From an uncultured Caulobacterales bacterium (GTDB taxonomy: Bacteria > Pseudomonadota > Alphaproteobacteria > Caulobacterales > Caulobacteraceae): a stretch of 64,000 nt of DNA. The stretch covers positions 41,841 through 105,840 of the forward strand of contig CAIMFV010000002.1 of NCBI GenBank assembly GCA_903840435.1, given 5' to 3'. The notes under the pieces are model-generated. The model made no database searches, was not told the DNA's origin, and saw nothing but the letters and a program-made list of their open reading frames with translations. This document shows positions 19,165-28,558 of the stretch, piece by piece (position 1 is the first letter of the stretch; every line of letters begins with the position of its first letter). The position numbers were made by a program, and so were the translations under genes.

Positions 19165-20403
19165 ATGACCGTCCTCAAATCCGACCTGATCCGCACCCTT
19201 TCCGAACGCGGATTTATTCACCAAGCCACTGATCTTACCGCCCTAGACGCGGCGGCGGCCAAGGGACCCATCACCGGCTATATCGGGTTCGACGCGACGG
19301 CTTCCAGCCTCCATGTCGGCAGCCTGGTCCAGATCATGCTGCTGCGCTGGATGCAGACCTTTGGCCACCGCCCGATTGTCTTGATGGGGGGCGGCACGAC
19401 CAAGGTTGGCGATCCGTCGGGCAAGGATACCCAAAGGTCGATGCTCAGCGACGCCGACATCGCCGCCAATATAGCCGGGATCAAAAAGGCCTTTACCCCC
19501 TTCCTCAATTTTGGCGACACCGGCGCGGTGATGCTGAACAATGCCGCGTGGTTGGACGCCCTTGGCTATGTGGCCTTTTTGCGCGACTTCGGCGTTCACT
19601 TCACCATCAACCGCATGCTGACCTTTGATTCCGTCCGGCTGCGGCTCGACCGCGAACAACCCCTGACCTTCCTTGAATTCAACTACATGCTGATGCAGGC
19701 CGTCGACTTTTTGGAGCTGAAGCGCCGTGAAGGCTGTCGCCTGCAATTGGGGGGCTCAGATCAGTGGGGAAACATCATCAATGGCGTCGAGTTGTGCCGC
19801 CGGGTCGATGGCGCGGAAGTGTTTGGCCTCACCTCCCCCCTGATCACCACAGCCTCAGGCGCCAAGATGGGCAAGACCGCTCAAGGCGCGGTTTGGCTGA
19901 ACGCCGAGCTCCTTTCGCCCTATGACTACTGGCAGTTTTGGCGCAACACCGAAGACGCCGATGTCGGCAAGTTCCTGAAAATGTTCACCGAACTGCCCCT
20001 GGACGAAATTGCGCGCCTAGAGGCCTTGCAAGGGGCCGAGATCAACGACGCCAAAAAGGTACTGGCCAATGCCGCAACAGCTCTGCTGCACGGACAAGAC
20101 GCCGCTCAATCCGCAGCGGCCACAGCCAAGACGGCGTTTGAGGAAGGGGCGTTGGCCCACGACCTGCCGCGTGTCGCTCTGCCTTTATCTGCGGCAGTGC
20201 TCGAGGCTTTGATTGAGGCTGGGTTTTGCGCCTCCAAGGGTGAAGCGCGGCGTTTGGCCAAGGGGGGTGGCGTCCGCATTGATGACCAGCCCGTAATGGA
20301 TGTGGACCAACCTTTAAGCGGCTTTGCGCGCGACGGGGCCCTCATCAAGCTCTCGGCTGGAAAGAAGAAGATCGTTCAGGTTGAGACGCTTCCATCCGCC
20401 TGA
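19165..20403 (+). CDS. tyrS: Tyrosyl-tRNA synthetase
   Basis: A 412-residue class I tRNA synthetase. The start is ATG 19165 ([16 protein letters not shown]); a much longer open frame upstream lies over the anmK 5' end and is not coding. The HIGH-equivalent is LHVGS (His50), [15 protein letters not shown] contains the tyrosine pocket, and KMGKT (234-238) is the KMSKS loop. A C-terminal S4-like RNA-binding domain follows ([17 protein letters not shown]). It charges tRNA-Tyr in the cytoplasm. bcp follows 44 bases downstream, so cotranscription is plausible. Confidence 0.96.
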   Translation: MTVLKSDLIRTLSERGFIHQATDLTALDAAAAKGPITGYIGFDATASSLHVGSLVQIMLLRWMQTFGHRPIVLMGGGTTKVGDPSGKDTQRSMLSDADIAANIAGIKKAFTPFLNFGDTGAVMLNNAAWLDALGYVAFLRDFGVHFTINRMLTFDSVRLRLDREQPLTFLEFNYMLMQAVDFLELKRREGCRLQLGGSDQWGNIINGVELCRRVDGAEVFGLTSPLITTASGAKMGKTAQGAVWLNAELLSPYDYWQFWRNTEDADVGKFLKMFTELPLDEIARLEALQGAEINDAKKVLANAATALLHGQDAAQSAAATAKTAFEEGALAHDLPRVALPLSAAVLEALIEAGFCASKGEARRLAKGGGVRIDDQPVMDVDQPLSGFARDGALIKLSAGKKKIVQVETLPSA

Positions 20404-20447
20404 TTTGACCCTATATCGAGCCTGCACAGCACTTCCGGAGACCGATC

Positions 20448-20924
<477 letters not shown>

Positions 20925-20933
20925 TATTTACAC

Positions 20934-20953
20934 GCAAAGTGTCTATACTTTGC
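20934..20953 (+). terminator. Short hairpin after bcp
   Basis: Ten bases after the bcp stop is a perfect 7-bp inverted repeat, GCAAAGT and ACTTTGC, around a 6-base loop. No T run follows on the plus strand, so it is at best a weak intrinsic terminator or an mRNA-stabilising end. The rest of the gap to 21193 is AT-rich (about 240 bases) and presumably carries the promoter of the M23/bactofilin pair; a second small repeat CGATCA/TGATCG flanks an A run near 21165-21183. Confidence 0.35.
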
Positions 20954-21193
20954 CATTCGCGTCGCACGGATAAGGAAATTACATTTGCCTAAAAAATACT
21001 AACGCATCCGAGCTATGTATTCATGACAGATTTAACATGGCTTTCCCGGCTCAACGGCTGATTTATTTGCATAAAGGTTGCAAAAACCCGATTTTCGGTG
21101 AATTTGAGCACCTGTTTTAAGGTGAACTGCAAATTTACCTTGCATTTTGACTCATTTTTTGGTCGATCAAAAAAAAATGATCGGTGGGCCTGG

Positions 21194-22366
21194 ATGAGAC
21201 TATCGAGCTTGGCGTCAGCGCGCGCGAAAATCGCGCATTGGCTGCCCGAACGCCACATCTATGTGCGCTCTGGCGAGCAGGTGAGCGCCTTTGCCATCAG
21301 CACCCGGGTGCAGGTGGTCGCGGTGAGCACGGCAGCCGTCTCTGCAACCGCCTTTCTCGTCATCAGCCTGTGGCTCGGCATCGCAAGCCTTACCCAGATC
21401 CAGCACAATGCCACCATTGCCCGTCTAGCGACCTATTATGAGCGCATGGACGGAGGGCAAAAAACCCACCTTGAGACCTTCGTCAAAAGCCTGGACCGGG
21501 CTGGCGGGTCTTTGGAAGCGATGGTGAACGAGGTTGAACGCCGCCAAGCCGCTCTGGCCTGGTTGCTACAAAGCGCAGCCGGCTCTGGAAAGGCGCCCTC
21601 GGTGTTGGGTGAGTTCAAGCCGCTCAATCCGAAAACCCTCGCCGACCGGTCGCTCGACACCCGGCTTTCGGCGGTGGCGCGCGACCAGGATCGTTTATTG
21701 AGCCAGATCGACGGTGCCTCCAAAAGCCGCGCTGATCGGATGAGGATGGCACTGCGTCTGGCTGGCCTTGATACGCCCAACCTTGCTGGCCGCACAGCGG
21801 GTCAAGCGGGAGTCGGCGGACCGCTTGCCGAAGCTCGCGATCCCAGGGCCTTGGCCGCTGTTCTCGATGTTGATCCAGCCTTTGCCCAACGGATTCAACA
21901 TGCGGCTCAAAATCTTGGTGATTTTCAACGCACCGCGGGGCGCACTCAGAACCTTCCCTTGGCGCGACCGGTGGATTCCCCTGTGGTAGCGAGCGTCTTT
22001 GGCGTGCGCTTTGATCCCTTCACCCATCGCCCCGCCTTCCATGAAGGTCAGGATTTTCCAGAACCCTATGGCACGCCGGTTGTCGCCACCGCCGCTGGCC
22101 AGGTGATTTTCACCGGCCAAAGAACGGGCTATGGCAATGTGGTCGAGATTGAACATGCGGCAGGCTTCATGACCCGCTATGCGCACCTCTCCGCCATCGG
22201 CGTGCGGCAAGGCCAGCAGGTCTCGCCGGGGGTTCGCATCGGCGCGGTCGGCTCGACGGGACGATCAACCGGGCCACACCTGCACTACGAAATCTGGGAA
22301 AATGGTCGCGTTCTCGACCCCACCAAATTTATAAAGGCTGGCGACGATGTTCACCAAACGCACTGA
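21194..22366 (+). CDS. Membrane-anchored M23 peptidoglycan endopeptidase
   Basis: A 390-residue protein. ATG 21194 (MRLSSLASARAKI) was chosen, with GGTGGG upstream; the longer open frame to 21098 runs over AT-rich sequence that does not look coding. After a basic cytoplasmic stretch comes one transmembrane helix (about residues 44-68, ending SLWLGIASL), then a helical, probably coiled-coil region to about 230, and a LytM domain at the end. Zinc ligands are His283 and Asp287 (HEGQD) and His364 in HLHYE, with His362. It cuts peptide cross-links in the periplasm. Its last 20 bases overlap the bactofilin start, matching M23-bactofilin pairs such as LmdC-BacA and Csd1-CcmA, in which bactofilin positions the hydrolase. 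Confidence 0.9.
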   Translation: MRLSSLASARAKIAHWLPERHIYVRSGEQVSAFAISTRVQVVAVSTAAVSATAFLVISLWLGIASLTQIQHNATIARLATYYERMDGGQKTHLETFVKSLDRAGGSLEAMVNEVERRQAALAWLLQSAAGSGKAPSVLGEFKPLNPKTLADRSLDTRLSAVARDQDRLLSQIDGASKSRADRMRMALRLAGLDTPNLAGRTAGQAGVGGPLAEARDPRALAAVLDVDPAFAQRIQHAAQNLGDFQRTAGRTQNLPLARPVDSPVVASVFGVRFDPFTHRPAFHEGQDFPEPYGTPVVATAAGQVIFTGQRTGYGNVVEIEHAAGFMTRYAHLSAIGVRQGQQVSPGVRIGAVGSTGRSTGPHLHYEIWENGRVLDPTKFIKAGDDVHQTH

Positions 22367-22817
22367 CAAAAGCGTCCGAGCAGAAGACGACCGCAAAGCC
22401 GCGGCGCCACAGTCGGTCGCCAAGCCAAAAGGCGCTGGCGGGAAGGGTGTGGCCTCCATCCTCGGTCCGGATTTGTCGGTCGAAGGCGTCATTCATGGCG
22501 ACGACGATTTGATCCTCGATGGCCGGGTCAAGGGCGAGGTGTCAGTTCGTCGCCTGACCTTGGGTCGCAATGGCGTGGTCGAAGGTCGGGTCAAGGCTGA
22601 GAATGTCGAAATTCACGGGAGGATTTTTGGTGATATTGACGCCCATACGGTGAAGCTATTTTCGACGGCGCGCGTGTCTGGCGACATCACCCATGCCGAC
22701 CTCAGCATTGAGATCGGCGCCCATTTTGAAGGCCGGGCCGTCTTGCGCGAAGCTGAGACCGAACACGCCAATGTCATTGAATTCGACGCCGCACGCCTCA
22801 AAGACGAAGCCGAATAG
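22347..22817 (+). CDS. bacA: Bactofilin
   Basis: A 156-residue bactofilin (DUF583), a polymer-forming cytoskeletal protein. A lysine-rich N-terminal tail of about 40 residues leads into the right-handed beta-helix made of short repeats, visible in VEGVIHGDDDLILDGRVKGE, LGRNGVVEGRVKAENVEIHG and STARVSGDITHADLSIE. The start ATG 22347 lies inside the 3' end of the M23 gene in another frame, so translation is probably coupled. It assembles on the inner membrane and recruits cell-wall enzymes. The gene name follows the Caulobacter orthologue by context and is moderately sure. Confidence 0.92.
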   Translation: MFTKRTDKSVRAEDDRKAAAPQSVAKPKGAGGKGVASILGPDLSVEGVIHGDDDLILDGRVKGEVSVRRLTLGRNGVVEGRVKAENVEIHGRIFGDIDAHTVKLFSTARVSGDITHADLSIEIGAHFEGRAVLREAETEHANVIEFDAARLKDEAE

Positions 22818-22824
22818 GCCGGGC

Positions 22825-23944
22825 CTAATCGCCTGCGTCCCGCGTCGCGCCGACCCTCTGTGCCAGGGACGCGGCCATAAACGGATCAAGGTCCCCGTCT
22901 AACACTGCCTTGGTGTCCGAGGTTTCGACATCTGTGCGCAGATCTTTGACCATCTGATAGGGCTGGAGCACATAGGACCTGATCTGGTGGCCCCAACCAA
23001 TATCGGTCTTCAGGTCTTCTTGCGCGGCCCGTTCAGCATCGCGCTTTTGCAGCTCGAGCTCGTAAAGCCGCGCGCGCAACATCTTCCAAGCCCGGTCGCG
23101 GTTTTGGTGCTGTGAGCGCTCGGTTTGACAGGCCACCGCGACGCCAGTGGGAATATGGGTCAGGCGGACGGCGGAGTCGGTCTTATTGACGTGCTGGCCG
23201 CCTGCACCCGAGGCGCGGTAGGTGTCGGTGCGCACATCGGCCGGGTTGATGTCGATTTCGATGGTATCGTCGACCACCGGATAGACCCAAACCGAGGCGA
23301 AGCTGGTATGGCGCTTGGCGTTGGAATCGAAGGGCGAGATACGGACCAGACGGTGAACCCCGGCCTCGGTCTTTAGCCAGCCATAAGCATTTTGGCCCTT
23401 GATCTGCAGGGTGCAGGACTTGATGCCCGCCGTCTCGCCCGCCGTCTCTTCGATCAAATCGACTTCCATCTGGCGGCGACCTGCCCAACGGCTGTACATA
23501 CGCATCAGCATCAAAGCCCAGTCGGCGGACTCAGTCCCGCCCGCTCCGGAATTGATTTCCATATAGGCGTCATTGCCATCGGCCTCGCCGGACAGAAGCG
23601 CCTCCAGCTCGGCTCGGGCAGCGCGATCCTTCAAGGCCTTGATCTGGGCCGCCGCTTCGTCGGAAACACTTGCGTCCCCCTCCATCTCCGCCAATTCGGC
23701 GAGCTCACGGGCGTCAGCCAGTTCGCGCTCCAAGGCGCGCACCGAGTCGATCTGGGTCGCAAGCCTGGTTCGCTCGCGCATCACCGATTGGGCTTCCTCG
23801 GGGCGGTCCCACAGGGTCGGGTCTTCAACCCGGGCGTTCAGCTCATCCAGTTTTCGTAAGGAAGGTTCCCAGTCAAAGACGCCTCCTGAGCAGCGCAATC
23901 GACTGCTCGATGTCTGCGCTGTGCGCCTCGACATCCGCTCTCAT
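22825..23944 (-). CDS. prfB: Peptide chain release factor 2 (programmed +1 frameshift)
   Basis: RF2, terminating translation at UGA and UAA. The true start is ATG 23944, after GGAG. The zero frame encodes 23 residues ([14 protein letters not shown], then SIALLRRRL) and stops at TGA 23875-23873; ribosomes slip +1 at CTT TGA C and continue with [13 protein letters not shown] for 349 more residues, giving 372 in all. [10 protein letters not shown] holds the SPF stop-codon reader and [13 protein letters not shown] the catalytic GGQ loop. Naive calling from an upstream Met in the second frame gives a false N-terminus. Convergent with the bactofilin gene. Confidence 0.95.
23872..23887 (-). promoter_or_regulatory. 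prfB autoregulatory frameshift site
   Basis: On the minus strand AGGAGG (23887-23882) is followed after three bases by CTT TGA C (23878-23872). This is the canonical RF2 element: an internal Shine-Dalgarno at short spacing, a slippery CUU codon and an in-frame UGA. Low RF2 slows termination at this UGA and favours the +1 shift, restoring RF2 levels. Confidence 0.95.
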
Positions 23945-24136
23945 AAAAGCCTCTCCTCAAGCTCTGGAGCCGGGGGTCTTAGTCTGAGCTGAGGGGCATT
24001 GCAATGCGCATCGCGCTTTCGCCGCGTCTGGCCCGGCCCTCGCCCTGAAATCACGGTCAATACCTATTAACGGCGTCCCCTCACCGATCCGCAAGGTCCA
24101 CCCGCGACACTGAGCAAGTTTGTGCGAGGTTTTCAG

Positions 24137-25384
24137 ATGTTGCTTTCCGACGGCGCTCTCTATTTTCAACTCGGTCCGGGTCGGAGCTTCGCCAATCTGA
24201 CGGGCTTTGTTTCGTCGGCGCGGATTCTCAATCTGCACCAACTTTGGCGCGAGCTCGCCGAGGATGAGGCCTATGGCCAAAAGCCCTTCTTCCACCACCC
24301 GCTGCTAAATCGGTGTATTCTGCTGAAGCACAATCTCGAACGCGGTGAGGAAGGCCGGTTTGGCTACCGCCGCCTCGGCGCCACAAAACTCGCCATCCCG
24401 CTCGATTCCTCAGATCTTGGCTTGGGCTGTCAGGTGATGATTGTTGGACAGGGCAATTTCATTGATCGCCTGACCGATCTCTTCGACTATACCGACCGTA
24501 ATTTAGATCGCGATTTGAAGGTTTTGTCCTTGGTCGACGCCTTGCCGACCCTTGACCCCTATCTTTTGATGCACGCCTCGTCTCATTATAATTTCGACAT
24601 CGACCCCTGTTATTTCCGTATCCCGCAAAGCGAAGCCGAACAGATGGAGCAATCTGTTCGAAAGGAAGTAAAGCCCCTGGCAGAATTGAGCCTCGGCGGA
24701 CGAAGCGCGCCGCGCTCTGGTGTCGATAAGCTCTGCGACCTCCTCATCCACCACGGCCCTGGCGATGTTTTGTTAGAGGGACTGCGCGAAGGCCTACATA
24801 TGAGCCAGGAAGCGTTTTCAGGCGTACTGTTCTCCTGGAAGGCCTTGATGTTCTATAAGCAACGCCTGCCTCAGCTGGAGCCCTGGGTGAGCGCCGCCAT
24901 CGACGGCGTGGGCGCCATGCGCCCGTCGAAAGCCACCAGCGCCGCCATGGCCTCCACCTTTGAGCGGGTGAAGTCGCGCATCTGCGAGGCTGCATTGGCC
25001 GCCTGGGAGGAGGCCAATGATTTGGTCGACGCCTACGATCAGGCCTATGCCTCGCTCATCCGCCACGAACGACCCGGCGAATTTCGGGCCTTTCTGGTCG
25101 ACGCGCAAAATCGCTATGCAGCCTTAGGATTACGGATCGCTCGGCTGGACGAGATCGCAGGCTTTTGGCGCGAAGAGCTGCGCCAGCCGAAAAAATCCGG
25201 CCTGTTGGACGAAATGGCCCCCAGCCTGATGGAGTTGGAGCGCGGCTTGGCGCTCGATCTCTCCTATCCAACGGCGTTTCAACTCAAAACGCTGCGCACC
25301 ATTTCCGGCCTGCTGCGCGGTTCAACGCCGGACTTTCCACCGGTCGCCGCGCCAAGAATGGCCAAAAGGCTAGCTCGTCGCTGA
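24137..25384 (+). CDS. Unknown 415-residue soluble protein
   Basis: I do not recognise this protein. ATG 24137 was chosen, with GAGG 7 bases upstream; a GTG at 24122 is possible. It starts MLLSDGALYFQLGPGRSFAN, has no signal peptide or membrane helix, and is mixed alpha/beta in its first 190 residues (QVMIVGQGNFIDRLTDLFDYTD, LMHASSHYNFDIDPCYFRIP), then mainly helical with long charged helices to the end. No catalytic motif is evident. Codon use matches the window, so it is a genuine resident gene. It is divergent from prfB across 192 bases and its 3' end overlaps the convergent EF-hand gene by 15 bases. Confidence 0.8.
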   Translation: MLLSDGALYFQLGPGRSFANLTGFVSSARILNLHQLWRELAEDEAYGQKPFFHHPLLNRCILLKHNLERGEEGRFGYRRLGATKLAIPLDSSDLGLGCQVMIVGQGNFIDRLTDLFDYTDRNLDRDLKVLSLVDALPTLDPYLLMHASSHYNFDIDPCYFRIPQSEAEQMEQSVRKEVKPLAELSLGGRSAPRSGVDKLCDLLIHHGPGDVLLEGLREGLHMSQEAFSGVLFSWKALMFYKQRLPQLEPWVSAAIDGVGAMRPSKATSAAMASTFERVKSRICEAALAAWEEANDLVDAYDQAYASLIRHERPGEFRAFLVDAQNRYAALGLRIARLDEIAGFWREELRQPKKSGLLDEMAPSLMELERGLALDLSYPTAFQLKTLRTISGLLRGSTPDFPPVAAPRMAKRLARR

Positions 25385-26191
25385 CGCGCTGCTGGCCGTC
25401 GTTTGCCCGATGCTGATGGTGGTCGCATCGCTGCCTGCAGCGGTTGTGGCGGTGACGTCACTTGTGCCCGACACGATCGAAACGGCACTCGTACTGGCGC
25501 TTGCGCTCGACGCATCTGCGGGGTCGGGAGCGGCGGCGTGGTGGTGGTGATGATGGTGATGCGGCGTCGCCGAAGGCTGGGCAGCGAGATTTTGGGCCAG
25601 GGACTGGAGTCCGGCGCCGAGTTCAGAGGCCGACAATTCGCCATCGTGGTTGGTGTCTAGCGCGTTAAATGCTTGGGTTGCCGCGCTCGTCGCCGCGCTT
25701 GAGGTCGAGGCGCTGGCGGATGCACTCGCCGTCGTGCCGTCAGGTGGGGCAAGGCCAAGCGCCGCCTCGACCTGGGAGAGGCTAAGCTCGCCATTTCCGC
25801 CCGGATTGAGCGAAGCAATCAAATTCGAGGCCAAGGTTTGCGCATTGGCGCTGAGCGTCGAACTGGCGCTGGAACTCGAGGCGGAGGCGGCTTGGGTCGT
25901 GCTGCTGGCCGACGCAGCGCCAGCCTGCAATTGGTGCTCCAAGAGGGCGCTCAGCAAAGGCAAGGAAAAGGATTGGGAGGGCAGTTGCGGGCCGAGGGGT
26001 GCGGGGTTTGCCGTACCGTCAGCGCCAGCGGCGCCACCGGCTTGCCCCGGCAGATCCTGCCCACCGGACAAAAGTTCACTCAAGCCCTGCAGGGCTTGGC
26101 TCTCGCCTGTCTTTTGCGCCCAAGGTGCTGAAGCGGCTTGGGTTTGAACGTTTGAGAACAAACTGGCGAGGCTGGATAGGGGGGAGGTCAT
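25370..26191 (-). CDS. EF-hand protein with Ser/Ala-rich linkers and natural His8 tract
   Basis: A 273-residue low-complexity protein. ATG 26191 has AGGAG about 6 bases upstream. One canonical EF-hand loop lies at 179-190 (DTNHDGELSASE) with acidic ligands at positions 1, 3, 5 and 12; a degenerate one lies at 129-140 (NPGGNGELSLSQ), which lacks the final Glu. Between and after are long Ser-Ala-Thr stretches. Residues 211-218 are eight consecutive histidines (25538-25561). There is no signal peptide at the start, so export, if any, would be non-classical. Calcium binding at one site and possible metal binding by the His tract are inferred. It is divergent from the acyltransferase. Confidence 0.72.
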   Translation of the reverse strand: MTSPLSSLASLFSNVQTQAASAPWAQKTGESQALQGLSELLSGGQDLPGQAGGAAGADGTANPAPLGPQLPSQSFSLPLLSALLEHQLQAGAASASSTTQAASASSSSASSTLSANAQTLASNLIASLNPGGNGELSLSQVEAALGLAPPDGTTASASASASTSSAATSAATQAFNALDTNHDGELSASELGAGLQSLAQNLAAQPSATPHHHHHHHHAAAPDPADASSASASTSAVSIVSGTSDVTATTAAGSDATTISIGQTTASSASATS

Positions 26192-26321
26192 GGCCGGCTC
26201 CTGCACCCAAATCACCTCTGGGCGAGACAAGACTCGCAAGGTCGGCGCCAGTTGGCCTAAAGAGGCGACAGAGGTGAAGCGCGGCCCAATTTCGCGGGCG
26301 TCGCCAATTCGGGGGGAAGGC

Positions 26322-27395
26322 ATGGCGGGCGCGGACGATAAGCGCAGTTTTCAAACCCTGGACGGGTTGCGCGCTATCGGCGCCTTCCTGGTGGTGGCGC
26401 GGCACGTTCCGTTTCTGTTTGGCGGCGCGCAAGTTCCAGAAAGCTTCTTGGCGGTTGACCTCTTTTATCTGGTCAGCGGCTTTGTTGTCGCCCATGCCTA
26501 TCGGGAGCGGCTCGAGCGGGGCGGTTTCGTCAAGGCCTTCATCCTGACCCGGTGGATAAGACTCTACCCTCTCTATGCTTGCGGCATGGCGCTCGGCCTG
26601 GTTTGCGCCCTGTGGTCGGTCAAGGTCGATCCGGGCGGCTGGTGGACGCCGCAAAAGGTTGAGATCGCCATTGCTGCGGGCCTCTTCATGTTCCCCATGT
26701 TGCCGGGCATGCCTTCAAGTGGCGCGTCCCTCGATGGCCCTACCTGGACGCTGGCGCCGGAACTGATCGCCAATTTTGTCTTCGCGGCTGTTGCCAAGCG
26801 CATGACGCCGACAGTGCTTGCGCTTCTCTGTGTGGTGTTCGGCGGCGGGTTGATTTGGGTCGAGCGAGCCTATGGCAGCCTCGATATCGGATTTGGCCCA
26901 AATGATTTCGGTGTCGCCCTGATCCGGGTCGGGTTTTCCTTCTCTTTGGGATTGTTGTTGCGGGCATTGTTGGGAACCGGATTTCGTGTGCGTCCCCTGC
27001 TCGCCTGGATCGCACTGGCCATCCTCTTCGTCCTGCTCGCCTATACGCCCGCGCCGAACCTCAAACCGGTTTTTGAGTTGGCCGTGGTTTGCTTAGGCTT
27101 TCCGCTATTGGTCATCCTAGCAGCGCGCGCCGAGCCCGATGCCGTCTCGGGGCGGGTTTTTAGCTTTTTGGGCCTGATGTCCTATGGGGTTTATCTCCTG
27201 CATCAGCCCATGGGAAACTTGATCCGCATCGCGCTGGACGACCGCCTTGATATCCCAGATGGACTTGACGCCGCCCCCTATGCCTTGAGCTTCTGCGCCC
27301 TTCTGGTGTTCGTGGCGTGGCGGCTCGACAAGACGGTCGATGGACCCGTGCGGGCTTGGTTACGTCATAGACTGCTCAAGCCGTCCAAATCCTAA
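26322..27395 (+). CDS. Acyltransferase 3 family membrane protein
   Basis: A 357-residue OafA/NolL-type O-acyltransferase with about ten membrane helices. ATG 26322 follows GGGGGGAAGG; the longer frame to 26190 overlaps the divergent gene's start and is rejected. The family opening is intact: QTLDGLRAIGAFLVVARHVPF, with the conserved Arg and the catalytic-type His, followed by FFLVSG-like LFYLVSGFV. Near the end MSYGVYLLHQPMGN is typical. It would transfer acetyl or a similar acyl group to an envelope sugar or lipid; the acceptor is unknown. Confidence 0.85.
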   Translation: MAGADDKRSFQTLDGLRAIGAFLVVARHVPFLFGGAQVPESFLAVDLFYLVSGFVVAHAYRERLERGGFVKAFILTRWIRLYPLYACGMALGLVCALWSVKVDPGGWWTPQKVEIAIAAGLFMFPMLPGMPSSGASLDGPTWTLAPELIANFVFAAVAKRMTPTVLALLCVVFGGGLIWVERAYGSLDIGFGPNDFGVALIRVGFSFSLGLLLRALLGTGFRVRPLLAWIALAILFVLLAYTPAPNLKPVFELAVVCLGFPLLVILAARAEPDAVSGRVFSFLGLMSYGVYLLHQPMGNLIRIALDDRLDIPDGLDAAPYALSFCALLVFVAWRLDKTVDGPVRAWLRHRLLKPSKS

Positions 27396-27405
27396 GCCCA
27401 CCGGC

Positions 27406-28476
27406 TCAGACGATCACGAGCACGCGAATGAGGGTCAGCGCCAAGCCACCGAGCGCGAGCAGGGAGCCGACCACCACTAAACTCACCGTCGCCCCCGCTC
27501 GGGCCACGGCGCGTACATCGACGCCAAGCCCCAATGCCGCCATGGACAGGATCGTCAGACTGCCTGCGATCTGAGCCGTAGGGGCGAGCCAGGGGGTCGG
27601 GAAAAGTCCGGCTGAGCGCAGCCCGGCCAGCACCAAAAACCCGATAATAAACCAAGGCACGAGCCGACCGAGAGTGGGGCGTTCAACCGGTTTGCCACCC
27701 TCGCCCTTCCCCTGCTGCCGTGCTGCGATCAGCGACAATGCCAAGACGATGGGTCCCAACATCAAGACGCGCACCAACTTGACCAAGGTTCCCATCTGGG
27801 CCGAGATCGAGGTGGCGGGCGCGGTCGCTGCCAAGACTTGCGGGACCGCGTAAACCGTCAGACCCGCCAAGACGCCATAGCTTCGTGGCGTCAGGTGAAA
27901 GACCTGTTCCACGAGGGGCAGGCCGAGCACGACGCCCACGCCCAGGACGGCGGTAAAGGCGATGGAGGCCGCCACATCCTTGGAGTCGGCGCCAATCACC
28001 GGAGCGACTGCTGCGATGGCGGAATTGCCGCAAATGGAGTTTCCACAGGCGATCAAGGTCGCCATGCGATGGGGCAGTCCGGCCAACCGACCAAGACCGT
28101 AGGAAAACGCCAAAGCGAGCAGGACAACACTGGCCACCCCAGCCAAGAGGGCGGCGCCTGCACTGGCAAGCAGGGCTGAACTCATACTGGCGCCCAGCAG
28201 GGCCACAGCCAGCTCCAGCAGAAATTTCGCTGAAAAATCAATTCCCACCTTCCAGGTCGCACTCGGCGCCCAAAAGGTTCGTACCGCCGATCCAATCAGG
28301 ATCGCCACGACCAAGGCTTCCAGCCAGGCCCGCCCAAACCAAACCACTTCTGCCGCCTGAGCCGCCAGGGCGAGGAGCGTCAGTCCGGCACAAAGCCCAA
28401 GCCCCAAGACCCGCTGGCGACAGCCGGTCATAAAACGCCCTATCCGTGTTTTCAGATGCAATACAATTTGGCCCAT
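27406..28476 (-). CDS. yeiH: YeiH/UPF0324 family putative sulfate or sulfite exporter
   Basis: A 356-residue inner-membrane protein with about ten helices. It carries the family signatures FSAKFLLELAVALLGASMS, IACGNSICGNSAIAAVAPVIGA and the repeated SIAFTAVLG. YeiH proteins are annotated as sulfate exporters; function is not firmly shown, but the paired LysR regulator YeiE controls sulfite tolerance in some enterobacteria. Here it is divergent from a LysR gene across 82 AT-rich bases, the same arrangement. ATG 28476 is used; ATG 28431 (MTGCRQRV) is an alternative. The 3' end faces the acyltransferase gene with a 10-base gap. Confidence 0.85.
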   Translation of the reverse strand: MGQIVLHLKTRIGRFMTGCRQRVLGLGLCAGLTLLALAAQAAEVVWFGRAWLEALVVAILIGSAVRTFWAPSATWKVGIDFSAKFLLELAVALLGASMSSALLASAGAALLAGVASVVLLALAFSYGLGRLAGLPHRMATLIACGNSICGNSAIAAVAPVIGADSKDVAASIAFTAVLGVGVVLGLPLVEQVFHLTPRSYGVLAGLTVYAVPQVLAATAPATSISAQMGTLVKLVRVLMLGPIVLALSLIAARQQGKGEGGKPVERPTLGRLVPWFIIGFLVLAGLRSAGLFPTPWLAPTAQIAGSLTILSMAALGLGVDVRAVARAGATVSLVVVGSLLALGGLALTLIRVLVIV

Positions 28477-28512
28477 CCTCCCTTATCCCCCCACCCCACT
28501 AACAAATCAAAT

Positions 28513-28551
28513 CGATTAAATTCATTGTTTTGTTCAATATTTCCGATTAAA
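28513..28551. promoter_or_regulatory. Probable LysR-type operator between yeiH and its regulator
   Basis: In the AT-rich gap, ATTG (28524-28527) and CAAT (28535-28538) form an inverted repeat spaced by 7 bases that fits the T-N11-A rule of LysR boxes. It is flanked by a direct repeat CGATTAAA at 28513-28520 and 28544-28551. Both features lie just upstream of the LysR start, where autoregulation and activation of yeiH would be expected. Confidence 0.5.
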
Positions 28552-28558
28552 ATACCTG

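Noticed and set aside
25538..25561. His8 tract as an engineered tag
   Set aside because: It is internal, in mixed CAC/CAT codons, within a natural-looking low-complexity gene with no vector sequence around.
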